The notes: a model not told the origin generated them from the letters alone. A DNA stretch of 64,000 bases from Desulfocucumis palustris (GCF_002933875.1 NZ_BFAV01000157.1:124001-188000), one strand, 5' to 3'; positions 7,535 through 15,302 are shown, counted from the first letter of the stretch. Made by a program: numbers and translations.

Positions 7535-8986
7535 TTATGCCCCCCTGCCCAGGCATTGCTCCGGCTCCATTACCTTCTTTTCCCAGGGGGCGTCACCGCT
7601 GACAAGCTTAAACACGGGATTGTTTATTGACAGGTCGATATCCCGGGCAAGATTGATCAGACCCCCGTAGCCGCAATAATTGCCGGTTTTCTCCTGGCTC
7701 ACTTCGATAAATGGAATAGCCTTTTTCAATGCCGAGTAAAGGCTGCGCCCCCCGGCCAGAAGCAAGTCGGCCCCGGTGCGCATAATCAGGGGAATCTGTT
7801 CAACCACCGGCTTTTCCATCAGCACAGCATCCGCCCCGAGGATATTTCGGAGTTTTGCCCGGTCTTCCTCATTGGATTTGCGCACTGAAACGCCAACCAC
7901 CTCTATGCCTATATCCTGCAGGGCCACGGCAAAGGCCCAGGATTTGTTGCCGCCGGTGTTGAGAACCGCCTTACGTCCCGCAAACAGCTCCCTGTACGGT
8001 TCCAGCGCCTTATTGACTTTAGCTTCTTCCCGGGCTATCACCTGCTCAGCCTTTTTGATCAATTTGGCATCACCTAATTGCCGGCAAATCCGGCGGATGG
8101 CATCCGAGGCCTCCCTCATGCCGTAAAAGGACGCGGACAAATAGGGTATACCCCACCTCTTTTTCATTATTTCAGCTATAGCCAGGGAAGATTTGGCGCA
8201 CACCACAACATTGAGGCGCGCCCGGTGAGCCTGGCGCATTTTTTCTATGCGCCCGTCACCGGAAAAGGTGGAAAGAATCCGGACGCCAATCTCCTGGAGA
8301 ATGGGTTTGTACATCCACATCTCCCCGTTGATGTTGTGTTCGCCAATAAGGTTGATGTCATAAGGAGTGGCGAATTCCGGCTCCTTTGTTCCGACTATAT
8401 GATTCACCACCGCCTCAAGGCCCAGCCGCTCTCCGTAATTTTTTGTGCCGATGAAACCCGGGGCGTGGACAGGAACAACAGGGATGTTCCAGCGCCTCTC
8501 CGCCGCTCCGCAGACTGAATCCATATCATCCCCAATCAGCGCGGTCACACAGGTTTCATAGACAAACACTCCCTGGGGCTGATATTTGCTTATGGCATAA
8601 TCAATAGCCCCGGCCAGTTTTTTCTCTCCCCCGTGAACAAGCTCCATTTCGCCTATATCGGTGGTAAAACCCACCTGAGTCTTGTCCAGGCCCGCACAAC
8701 TGCTTCCCACATGGCGAAATTCCCAGGTGGAGCCCAGGCAGGTCATCGGCCCGTGCACCAGGTGAACGGCGTCGGACACCGGCGCCAGGGCAAAATAGGC
8801 CCCCTCGTAGGCGCAGCCGAAGGTGGCAAGTCCCGGAGGTTCAATTCCTCTGCAATCCTGCCCGCCGGCGCTTTTATGTGCGCAGGGAGCGACGTTTCCG
8901 GGAGTTTCAGCAATCTTTTTGCGCAAAATTTCTTCCTCCTTTCCATAGAATTCAGAGTCGGGGATTAATCCTCCGTGGCAATGCAC
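7535..8986 (-). CDS. nifE: Nitrogenase cofactor scaffold NifE
   Basis: 483 aa. NifE is the NifD-like half of the NifEN scaffold. Visible family features are GCAYEGAYFALAPVSD, HGPMTCLGSTW (interface cluster Cys), YETCVTALIGDDMD, and a C-terminal VSQEKTGNYCGYGGLINLARDID. The longest start is GTG 8986, which overlaps the shifted 3' end of the nifQ-like gene by 22 bases. A GGAGG lies slightly downstream of that GTG without a canonical start after it, so the exact N-terminus is uncertain. The gene is followed by nifN two bases later. Confidence 0.92.
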   Translation of the reverse strand: MHCHGGLIPDSEFYGKEEEILRKKIAETPGNVAPCAHKSAGGQDCRGIEPPGLATFGCAYEGAYFALAPVSDAVHLVHGPMTCLGSTWEFRHVGSSCAGLDKTQVGFTTDIGEMELVHGGEKKLAGAIDYAISKYQPQGVFVYETCVTALIGDDMDSVCGAAERRWNIPVVPVHAPGFIGTKNYGERLGLEAVVNHIVGTKEPEFATPYDINLIGEHNINGEMWMYKPILQEIGVRILSTFSGDGRIEKMRQAHRARLNVVVCAKSSLAIAEIMKKRWGIPYLSASFYGMREASDAIRRICRQLGDAKLIKKAEQVIAREEAKVNKALEPYRELFAGRKAVLNTGGNKSWAFAVALQDIGIEVVGVSVRKSNEEDRAKLRNILGADAVLMEKPVVEQIPLIMRTGADLLLAGGRSLYSALKKAIPFIEVSQEKTGNYCGYGGLINLARDIDLSINNPVFKLVSGDAPWEKKVMEPEQCLGRGA

Positions 8987-9404
8987 TCTTCCAGATCAGG
9001 ACAGTAATCACAAAAAGGATATTTGTGGATTTTTATACTTTTGTTTCCTCAATCGGCGTACCTGCCGTGCGGTGAAGCAAAAGCATTTTTCTAAGGGCGG
9101 GCTCCTCAGGGGCAGCTTCTCCGGTGCCGGCATGGGCTGGAATAATTTCGTCAATGGCATAGCTACCGGGAAACATGCTTCCCAATATTTCCGCAATTGT
9201 TTCCCGGGTAAGACCAAGGGCTTCTGTCAGCGGATGATATTCCCTCTCGGCCATGGCGGTGGCCAATGCGCAGGACATCACATGGCGGTCGAATTGATCA
9301 CCCGCCCCGTCGCAGGAAAGCAATCGCTCCCTTACGCCCGGCGCGTGCTCCGGGGGAATATGATTTGGTTTAAATGGAAAATATTGATGGGGGAAATTGG
9401 GCAT
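8965..9404 (-). CDS. nifQ: NifQ-like protein, metal-binding C-terminus in the -1 frame
   Basis: The zero-frame product starts at ATG 9404 (after GGAGGG) and stops at TAA 9033-9035, 123 aa. It carries a NifQ-like helical block: ALATAMAEREYHPLTEALG, then LTRETIAEILGSMFPG. NifQ supplies Mo to FeMo-co synthesis and ends in a C-x4-C-x2-C-x5-C motif. That motif is missing from the zero frame, but the -1 frame directly downstream encodes H-x4-C-x2-C-x5-C (IKIHKYPFCDYCPDLEEC), ending at TAA 8965-8967. One extra A in the AAAA run at about 9039-9042, or a -1 ribosomal shift at the AAA codon, would join the two parts. It lies between nifK and nifE. The NifQ assignment rests on this reconstructed motif. 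Confidence 0.7.
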
Positions 9405-9421
9405 TTTTATCCCTCCGGTTG

Positions 9422-10783
9422 TCACATGATTAATTCCATATTTTCATCAGGCGCGTCTCTGTCCACCCTGTCCAACAGCGTATTGCTGATCATTTCCACC
9501 AGCCTCATGGCCCCTCTATAGCCGACAATGGGCAGATAAGAGTGAACGCCCCTGTCCATAACCGGGAAGCCCACCCGTACAAGGGGGATATCCTCGGCCC
9601 TGGAGATATATTTGCCGTAGGTTGTTCCCATCAACAGGTCAACCGGTTCATTCTTTAGCAACTGGTGCAATGTGAAAAGGTCGCCGCCGCTTATGACCCT
9701 GCCGTCGACACCCGCCTCCTGAAGCATCCGGTCAACCTCTTTTTTAAATAAAGCTCCCGGCGTTCCCGTAAGTACATATTTAGGAATCATACCCAATTCC
9801 AGGAGAAATGCCGCAAGTCCGATGAGAATATCCGGATCTCCAAAGATTGCCGCTCTTTTACCATGATAATGCTGATGCAAATCCGCCATTATATCAATTA
9901 CCTGGCCTCTTTCCTCCTCCAGTTCCGCCGGAATTTCCCTGCCGCTGAAATTCGACGCCGCCATCAGAAGCTCGTCGGTGGCATTTATACCAATGGGGGT
10001 TTGCAATACTTTTGCCGGAACCTTGCACTTTTTCTTCAATTCAAAAGCCCCGTCTCCGGAGGCGAAACCTCCCAGGGCCAATGTGGCGCCTGAGTTTCCC
10101 GCGGCAACAATATCCTCCACCCTGGCGCCCCCGGCGGGAAACATGGTATAGTCCCCGGTGAGGGGAGCATCCAATACGCCGCTTGTGTCGGGAAACATGG
10201 TAAAATCAATTTCCATGGCTTTTAAGATTCTTTTAATCTCCCTCATGTCCCCGGGATTTACAAAACCGGGGATGATGTTTATCTTCCGGTTCGGGTTGCC
10301 GTTATTATTGCAAAGATATTTAACCATACCCTTGACCATATTGGAAAATCCTACGATATGCGAGCCCACGTAGCTGGGCGTATTGGCATGAATGACAAAT
10401 TTGCCTTCGGGCACTTCAGCCTGGGCAATATAGGTTGGTATATCGTCTCCAATGGTTTCCGACAAACAGGTGGTATGAATGGCAATAATATCCGGGTCGT
10501 AAATGGAAAATATGTTTTTAATTGATGTTTTCAGGTTCGCTCCCCCGCCAAAAACCGCCGCGCCCTCTGTAAAGGAGCTCGTGGAAGCCTCAACCGGTTC
10601 CCTGAAATGCCTGTTCAGGTGTGACCTGAAATACATCTGGCACCCCTGGGAGCCGTGACTGTGCGGCAAACACCGGTGTATGCCCAGTGCGGCATAGGTG
10701 GCGCCCAGAGGCTGGCAGGTTTTGGCGGGGTTTATTACCAGGGCTTTTCTTTCAATACATTCCTTCGGGGTATGATCCAGCAT
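9422..10783 (-). CDS. nifK: Nitrogenase MoFe protein beta subunit NifK
   Basis: 453 aa, close to the short clostridial NifK length because it lacks the N-terminal extension of proteobacterial NifK. P-cluster cysteines are Cys23 (AKTCQPLGA), Cys48 (HGSQGC) and Cys106 (HTTCLSETIGDD). STSSFTEGAAVFGGGANLKTS and PSYVGSHIVGFSNM are typical. It starts with ATG immediately after the nifD stop codon, so the two are translationally coupled, as expected for an alpha2beta2 enzyme. Confidence 0.96.
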   Translation of the reverse strand: MLDHTPKECIERKALVINPAKTCQPLGATYAALGIHRCLPHSHGSQGCQMYFRSHLNRHFREPVEASTSSFTEGAAVFGGGANLKTSIKNIFSIYDPDIIAIHTTCLSETIGDDIPTYIAQAEVPEGKFVIHANTPSYVGSHIVGFSNMVKGMVKYLCNNNGNPNRKINIIPGFVNPGDMREIKRILKAMEIDFTMFPDTSGVLDAPLTGDYTMFPAGGARVEDIVAAGNSGATLALGGFASGDGAFELKKKCKVPAKVLQTPIGINATDELLMAASNFSGREIPAELEEERGQVIDIMADLHQHYHGKRAAIFGDPDILIGLAAFLLELGMIPKYVLTGTPGALFKKEVDRMLQEAGVDGRVISGGDLFTLHQLLKNEPVDLLMGTTYGKYISRAEDIPLVRVGFPVMDRGVHSYLPIVGYRGAMRLVEMISNTLLDRVDRDAPDENMELIM

Positions 10784-12382
10784 TTAAACCACCTCCCGGA
10801 TAAAATCGCCTTCAAGGGTCGGACCGGTTTTCCATTTAGGTTTAATCAACCTCCAGGCAGGTGTGGTCAATCCCATGGCCACATCCCTGGCAAATATCAC
10901 GGCCCCTCTGAAACCTGCGAAGGGTCCGCTGTAATCATAGGAATGGAGCTGTTTCGACAGCGTCCCCATTTTGTGGATGACGTATTTCTCCTTTATTCCC
11001 GAACCGAAAACATCCGGCTTCAATAATTTCATAAAAGATTCTATCTCGTAATGATTGATGTCATCCACAACGATACTGCCGTCATCCATGATCTTGATCA
11101 TTCCTTTAAAATAATTCAGAGACATTTCCTTATTCAACTGCTCATACTTTTCCCTGGACAGTACCAGGCGGTAACGCTCCCTGTCAGGCCCGACCACAAT
11201 ATTTTCAATGTTTTTATTGTCCGCGTTCTCTTTTATAAACGGGATTACTTCCCTTCCTTCATAATCATCCCTGTGGGCAAACTCAAAACCGGCCAGAACT
11301 GTTTCCATGCCCAGTTCTTTGAACGGGCCCTGGAAATGGTTCGCCCTTGAGCCTCCCACAAAGAGCGCCGCGGTTTTACCCTGACAGAGCTTTCTGTACT
11401 TTTCCATTTCCGGCTGTATAATAGCAAGCTCTTCGGCAATCAGCGCCTCGGTTCTGTCAATCAGTTTCCGGTCCCCGAAGTATTTTGCAATATCTCTCAA
11501 AGATTGAACGGTGCTTTCAATTCCAAGGAAGTTGATCTTAAGCCAGTCGGTGCCGTATTGGGCCCGCAGCAATTCCGCGGTATAGTTGGTGGAACGGTGG
11601 CACTGCACCAGGTTGAGGTGCGCCTTGTGGGCGTTTCGCAATCTTTCGACGGAACCGTCCCCGGACATGATGGATATAATATGGTAGCCGACGGTTTTCA
11701 GCAGCCTTTCAATTTCCCAGCCGTCGCCGCCAATGTTGTACTCCCCCAATATATTGACGGAGTATTCTCCAACGGGCTCATCCCCCGTACCAATGACATG
11801 TTTAAACAGGCCGTTATTGGCAATGTGGTGCCCGGCGGACTGGCTTACTCCTTTATAGCCTTCACAGCTGAAGGCTATTACCTGGGTGTCGAATTCCTTT
11901 TCGGCCCAATTTGCCACCGCGTTAATATCGTCACCGATCAATCCCACGGGGCAGGTCGCGCATATCATGATACTCCTGGGCTTAAATATCTCCACGGCTT
12001 CCCCGATGGCTTGCTTCAGCTTGTTTTCACCGCCGAATATGATATCCTTTTCCTGCATATCGGTTGAAAAACAGTAAGTCAGAAAATTATAACCCTCTCC
12101 TTCATTATTTCTTGCCCTGTTTCGTCTTGTCAGCCAGCTGTAATAACCACAGCCTATGGGACCATGGGTTATGGCCACGGTATCTTTCAGGGGACCCACC
12201 ACAACACCCTTGCAGCCCGCATAAGTGCACCCGCGCTCTGTTATGATTCCCGGTATTGTTCTGGCATCGGCCATAATCATTTGCGGCGCCTCGCATTTAT
12301 TCACCACCAGAACATGTTCCTTTCTGTTCTTAAAAACTTTGGCCGGGTATTTCTCCATTATTTTTTTAATTTTTTCTTTCAC
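10784..12382 (-). CDS. nifD: Nitrogenase MoFe protein alpha subunit NifD (clostridial type)
   Basis: 532 aa from GTG 12382, which has GGAGGTG about nine bases upstream; a TTG six codons earlier overlaps that ribosome site. P-cluster ligands are Cys52 (RGCTYAGCKG), Cys78 (HGPIGC) and Cys144 (CATCPVGLIGDD). The FeMo-co Cys is Cys261 (VQCHRSTNY) and the histidine ligand lies in QLHSYDYSGP. The protein has the internal insertion of about 50 residues (EREVIP-type region through YEIESFMKLLKPDVF) known from Clostridium pasteurianum NifD. This identifies a molybdenum, not vanadium or iron-only, enzyme. nifH is not upstream; the preceding gene is an ABC ATPase. Confidence 0.96.
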   Translation of the reverse strand: MKEKIKKIMEKYPAKVFKNRKEHVLVVNKCEAPQMIMADARTIPGIITERGCTYAGCKGVVVGPLKDTVAITHGPIGCGYYSWLTRRNRARNNEGEGYNFLTYCFSTDMQEKDIIFGGENKLKQAIGEAVEIFKPRSIMICATCPVGLIGDDINAVANWAEKEFDTQVIAFSCEGYKGVSQSAGHHIANNGLFKHVIGTGDEPVGEYSVNILGEYNIGGDGWEIERLLKTVGYHIISIMSGDGSVERLRNAHKAHLNLVQCHRSTNYTAELLRAQYGTDWLKINFLGIESTVQSLRDIAKYFGDRKLIDRTEALIAEELAIIQPEMEKYRKLCQGKTAALFVGGSRANHFQGPFKELGMETVLAGFEFAHRDDYEGREVIPFIKENADNKNIENIVVGPDRERYRLVLSREKYEQLNKEMSLNYFKGMIKIMDDGSIVVDDINHYEIESFMKLLKPDVFGSGIKEKYVIHKMGTLSKQLHSYDYSGPFAGFRGAVIFARDVAMGLTTPAWRLIKPKWKTGPTLEGDFIREVV

Positions 12383-12598
12383 AGTTAATTGCACCTCCAA
12401 TTCATATGCCTTTTAAGCGGTTTTTCTGACTTTTGCCCTTACCACTGAATGCCGGTGATATAATCGGTTTTGTTGCGGATTCGCCTGGTTTTTCACGGGG
12501 CAATAAAGTATCTCACAGCATAAACCTCCTATTTTTTATATTTCTTTTGATGCCGATTTTTATCTGCAATTGCACCGAAGGTATGACATTTTTAATAA

Positions 12599-13330
12599 CT
12601 AGTGCATTGCTTCTAAAATTTCATTATATTTAAAATACTGATTTCTCCATGCTCTATCAGACTTGATATGCCTCTCTTTAATTATTCCCGTGGGCTTTTT
12701 GGAAAAAAAGCAAATCCGGTGAGAAAGACGCATTAGATGATTAATGTCATGCGCCACCAATATTGCCGGAATTTTTACGGCATCCATAATCTCCGACATC
12801 TTTTTCATGAGCCATAAGCTATTGCTATAATCCAATGCTGAGAAAGGTTCATCAATCAACATTGCAACGGGGTCGGAAATAAGCCCTCTTAATATGGAAA
12901 TGTATTGCTGCTGCCCGCCGCTTAACTGATAAGGATACTTAGCCATGTCGAATGAGATTTTAATGTTTTCCGCCATGCGATTCAGTTTTTCATCAATATC
13001 CCTTTTGTTCATTTTTCTGAGAGAAAGAGGGAATACAATGTTATCCCTCACTGTAAGCCAGGGGAAAAGACTGCTTCGATAATCCTGAAAAATATAGGCA
13101 ATCCTTTTTTCTCCCGGTTTTTCCCCAAATATCAATATTTCGCCTGAATCGGGCCTGCTAATTCCTGAAACCATATTTAACAGCGTAGTCTTTCCACAGC
13201 CGTTAGGCCCAAAAATTCCAACAACCTCCGATTCCTTTACTCTTAAATTAAAATTTTCAAATAACAAATCACTTGTTCCATCAGGCAAAATTGCTTTTTT
13301 AGTAACGTTATTAACCTCTATTCCCCACAT
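12599..13330 (-). CDS. ABC transporter ATPase, NitT/TauT family
   Basis: 243 aa from ATG 13330, placed 8 bases after GGAGG. Walker A GPNGCGKTT, a Q-loop in YIFQDYRSSLFPW, signature LSGGQQQ and Walker B VAMLIDEPFSALD are all present, then HDINHLM. It resembles TauB/SsuB and is the obvious partner of the permease and binding protein at 3633-5417, although the whole nif core lies between them. The gene looks more AT-rich than nifE/nifN. It is followed by a 216-bp gap to nifD that holds an isolated Shine-Dalgarno with a two-codon frame near 12505-12530. Confidence 0.88.
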   Translation of the reverse strand: MWGIEVNNVTKKAILPDGTSDLLFENFNLRVKESEVVGIFGPNGCGKTTLLNMVSGISRPDSGEILIFGEKPGEKRIAYIFQDYRSSLFPWLTVRDNIVFPLSLRKMNKRDIDEKLNRMAENIKISFDMAKYPYQLSGGQQQYISILRGLISDPVAMLIDEPFSALDYSNSLWLMKKMSEIMDAVKIPAILVAHDINHLMRLSHRICFFSKKPTGIIKERHIKSDRAWRNQYFKYNEILEAMH

Positions 13331-13440
13331 CTCCATCGCCTCCAAAATTCATATTACTTAAATATCAGGAAGTTTATTTGCATAGTGTTTTTGCTGAAAC
13401 CCTGGATTCAGCCGGATAGCCTGCCAAAAACCGCCGGGCT

Positions 13441-13490
13441 AAAACAAAAAACGCCGTCACAACAGGGTTGACTCCTGTCGTGAAAGCGTC
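13441..13490 (-). terminator. Candidate leader terminator upstream of the nif-linked ATPase gene
   Basis: On the minus strand CACGACAGG and CCTGTTGTG pair around AGTCAAC, extended by outer ACGC/GCGT, and are followed by TTTTTTGTTTT. It lies about 110 bases before the ATPase start, as expected for an attenuator. Confidence 0.65.
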
Positions 13491-13573
13491 ACTGCTCGGT
13501 TTAATACATCCTTGTGCTGACCAGCGCGCTCTTCAGGAAAAATAGCTTTCTTAAAAAGCGCCGCCGCCCTTTT

Positions 13574-13589
13574 GATACCGCTTTGTATC
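13574..13589 (-). promoter_or_regulatory. Leader hairpin GATAC-AAAGCG-GTATC
   Basis: On the minus strand a perfect 5-bp stem closes a six-base loop AAAGCG (A at 1, G at 4). The same stem recurs at 13684-13699 with loop GATGAA. Paired hexaloop hairpins are the recognition element of ANTAR antiterminator proteins in nitrogen operons; the spacing here (about 95 bases) is longer than usual, so the link is tentative. Confidence 0.35.
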
Positions 13590-13640
13590 CTTTAATTAAA
13601 TTTTTGTTGTCATAATTAAAAAGACCGTAAAAATATAATT

Positions 13641-13672
13641 GCCCTAATATACGCGCACTGCGTAATTAGGGC
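13641..13672 (-). terminator. Hairpin in nif-side leader with U-rich tail
   Basis: GCCCTAATTACGC and GCG(TA)TATTAGGGC pair with a small bulge; the minus strand continues AATTATATTTTTAC. It is either an attenuator or a structural element of the leader. Confidence 0.5.
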
Positions 13673-13760
13673 ATCGTCGGCCTGATACTTCATCGTATCG
13701 CTTGTATACTATAAAGACTGTCAGGCAAATCGGATAGAGCATAGATTAACGTTAAATATT

Positions 13761-13795
13761 TTAACGCCACTCAACGCCACTCAACTCCACTCAAT
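13761..13795. repeat. Tandem 10-bp repeats with adjacent inverted repeat
   Basis: TTAACGCCAC / TCAACGCCAC / TCAACTCCAC / TCAATAC repeat with an exact 10-base period (about one helical turn). GTTAAA-TAT-TTTAAC lies directly beside it at 13751-13765. This is a likely multi-site protein-binding region for the nif-side promoter. Confidence 0.6.
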
Positions 13796-13823
13796 ACAAA
13801 TTGTTTCATTGATATAAATAATT

Positions 13824-13855
13824 ATAACGTAACATAACTGTACATTACGTAACTA
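13824..13855. promoter_or_regulatory. Operator-like palindrome ACGTAA-N12-TTACGT
   Basis: Exact inverted repeat at 13827-13832 and 13845-13850 within an AT-rich stretch. On the minus strand a TATAAT (about 13819-13824) lies next to it, so it may control the leftward nif-side promoter. The half-sites match those of 14098-14121. Confidence 0.5.
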
Positions 13856-14045
13856 TGAAAGAATGATAAGTCATAATAAAATAAATGTCAATATACCCTG
13901 AAGATATTTTTATAAAAATAATTCTTGGGGCACGGATATTACCTTCCCGCGCGGCAGCACTCTCACCCCATGCAGAAGGCGCCCCGAAGCCTCCCTGCCA
14001 TTCTCCGCCGCTAAAATGTTGCATGATTTTTTAATCCCCATTGTA

Positions 14046-14074
14046 TTGACAAGCACCCCAACCTAATTTACTAT
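14046..14074 (+). promoter_or_regulatory. Sigma-A-like promoter of the Mo/W uptake operon
   Basis: TTGACA and TACTAT are separated by exactly 17 bases. Transcription would start near 14080 and run through the operator at 14098-14121 into the gene at 14236. Confidence 0.65.
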
Positions 14075-14097
14075 TATTAACATAATAAATTTATGTT

Positions 14098-14121
14098 ACG
14101 TTACGATATGTTATGTAACGT
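14098..14121. promoter_or_regulatory. Operator-like palindrome ACGTTAC-N10-GTAACGT
   Basis: Perfect 7-bp inverted repeat with 10-base spacing, about 25 bases downstream of the -10 box of the promoter at 14046-14074. Repressor binding here would block transcription of the uptake operon. A metal-oxyanion sensor such as the HTH/PBP-like regulator at 22888-23886 is a plausible ligand (inference). Confidence 0.55.
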
Positions 14122-14235
14122 CCAACCCAAACAACAACTATGTCATGCTTATTTTTGTCATGTAATATATTGCATGACAACATACTATTATTCAATAGCA
14201 GCGTCCCCATACCCGCAATAGAGGAGGAAAAGCGC

Positions 14236-14439
14236 ATGGAAGCTGTTTGCCGGTGCTGCGGCCAGACCTTGATGCCTGAAATTGGAAGCAAAATAAGGGC
14301 CGGGTCCACAGTCTTTAATATTACCAGGGGAAAAGTATACGAGGTTTTGAGCTACGGCAGAATGTCCGGATGCATTGTCATCACCAGCGACCTGGGGGAT
14401 GAAGAAGAGTATGCTTTAAAATATTTCTCTGAAATTTAG
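14236..14439 (+). CDS. Small Cys-rich hypothetical protein
   Basis: 67 aa from ATG 14236, which follows GAGGAGG at 8-9 bases; the reading frame is open for 32 more codons upstream but without a ribosome site. It begins MEAVCRCCGQTL, with three Cys in a four-residue span, then a short soluble beta-rich part ending in an acidic stretch. I do not recognise a family. As the first gene after the promoter at 14046 it probably belongs to the uptake operon and could be a small metal- or regulator-binding protein. Confidence 0.6.
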   Translation: MEAVCRCCGQTLMPEIGSKIRAGSTVFNITRGKVYEVLSYGRMSGCIVITSDLGDEEEYALKYFSEI

Positions 14440-14540
14440 ACCGCGGACAAATATGCCGGTAGCGGCGCTTTCCTTGTCGCCCGCATTTGAACTTGCCGGG
14501 GAAAACAAGCCCGGCCCGGCCATATTTTGGAGGAATTTTC

Positions 14541-15296
14541 ATGTGGGAAATCTACGACGAACTCATTGCCGCAATTCCGCCCGGCCTAAAGGTGAGAGAC
14601 TGCCTGCTGGGGTTATGCTGGACCATGGTCGACTCCAGAACCGCGGGAATTGCCATGACCTACCCGGAAAGCGGTACCGGCACAAGGCTGGCAGGTGAAA
14701 TACGCGGCATGCCTCTTCGTCAACTGGCTGAGCATGTTAAATCCTGGGATTTTTTAGAGGCAACCATAGGCCTTGCCGCCATCAACTCTTTTTACAACAC
14801 TCCCGAACAGGCGGAAAAACTGTCCGGCAAGCCTCTTAGCGAGCAGATACAGGTCAACGCCTTCACCTGTTTTCAAGAGCAGCTGAGAGATAAAAACGTA
14901 GCCGTAATAGGCCACTTTCCCGACCTGGACCCGCTGGCCGCCATCTGCCGGCTTTCCATCCTGGAGCGCAGGCCCCGGCCGGGTGATTTTCCGGACCCGG
15001 CCTGTGAATACATTTTACCCCGGCAGGATTACATCTTTATCACCGCCACCACCCTGATCAATAAAACCCTGCCCCGGCTGCTGGAACTGAGCAGGCAGGC
15101 GGTGGTTATACTGGTGGGTCCCAGCACCCCCCTGACTCCCATTCTTTTTCAATACGGCGTCAACGTGCTGGCGGGCACCGTGGTGGTTGACCCGGAAACC
15201 GTCCGCCAGGTGGTTCAGGAGGGCGGCAGCCTGCAGCTGTTCCAGCGGGGCGCCCGGATGGTAAAGATAAACGGCGAACAAGCCTCAAGCAGGTGA
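14541..15296 (+). CDS. DUF4213/DUF364 protein (putative heavy-metal chelation family)
   Basis: 251 aa from ATG 14541, preceded by GGAGG. The N-terminal part is of the DUF4213 type (ATIGLAAINSFYNTP) and the C-terminal part of the DUF364 type (VAVIGHFPDLDPLAAICRL, then DYIFITATTLINKTLPRLLEL and LVGPSTPLTPILFQYGVNVLAGTVVVDPE). Members often sit beside metal or corrinoid importers and are proposed to bind metals or metal chelates; the function is not proven. It is tightly linked to the permease gene (6 bases). A damaged paralogue lies at 18503-18888. Confidence 0.82.
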   Translation: MWEIYDELIAAIPPGLKVRDCLLGLCWTMVDSRTAGIAMTYPESGTGTRLAGEIRGMPLRQLAEHVKSWDFLEATIGLAAINSFYNTPEQAEKLSGKPLSEQIQVNAFTCFQEQLRDKNVAVIGHFPDLDPLAAICRLSILERRPRPGDFPDPACEYILPRQDYIFITATTLINKTLPRLLELSRQAVVILVGPSTPLTPILFQYGVNVLAGTVVVDPETVRQVVQEGGSLQLFQRGARMVKINGEQASSR

Positions 15297-15302
15297 ACGG
15301 AA

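Larger units (their letters stand above)
13331..14235. other. Divergent control region between nif-side and Mo/W-uptake operons
   Basis: No convincing gene is seen. Reading leftward (toward the ATPase/nif genes) it holds in order: an ACGTAA-N12-TTACGT palindrome, 10-bp tandem repeats, a GTTAAA-TAT-TTTAAC inverted repeat, two hairpins with identical GATAC/GTATC stems, a GCCCTAAT hairpin followed by a T-rich run, and a GC-rich hairpin with T6. Reading rightward it holds a promoter at 14046-14074 and an operator-like palindrome at 14098-14121. The layout suggests a long regulated leader for the nif-side transcript and a short operator-controlled promoter for the uptake operon. Confidence 0.5.

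Noticed and set aside
9037-9048. Canonical -1 slippery heptamer at the nifQ-like frame change
   Set aside because: The sequence A-ACA-AAA-G allows re-pairing only in the A site, not the P site, so it is not a standard X-XXY-YYZ signal; recoding stays possible but a one-base deletion is simpler.
9033-9404. Reading the small gene between nifK and nifE as the nitrogenase delta subunit
   Set aside because: The sequence does not resemble AnfG/VnfG, and the -1 frame supplies a NifQ-type Cys motif instead.
10784-12382. Possibility that the nitrogenase is vanadium or iron-only (because of anfO)
   Set aside because: The alpha subunit has the clostridial NifD insertion and MoFe motifs, the beta subunit matches short clostridial NifK, and no delta subunit (AnfG/VnfG) is present.
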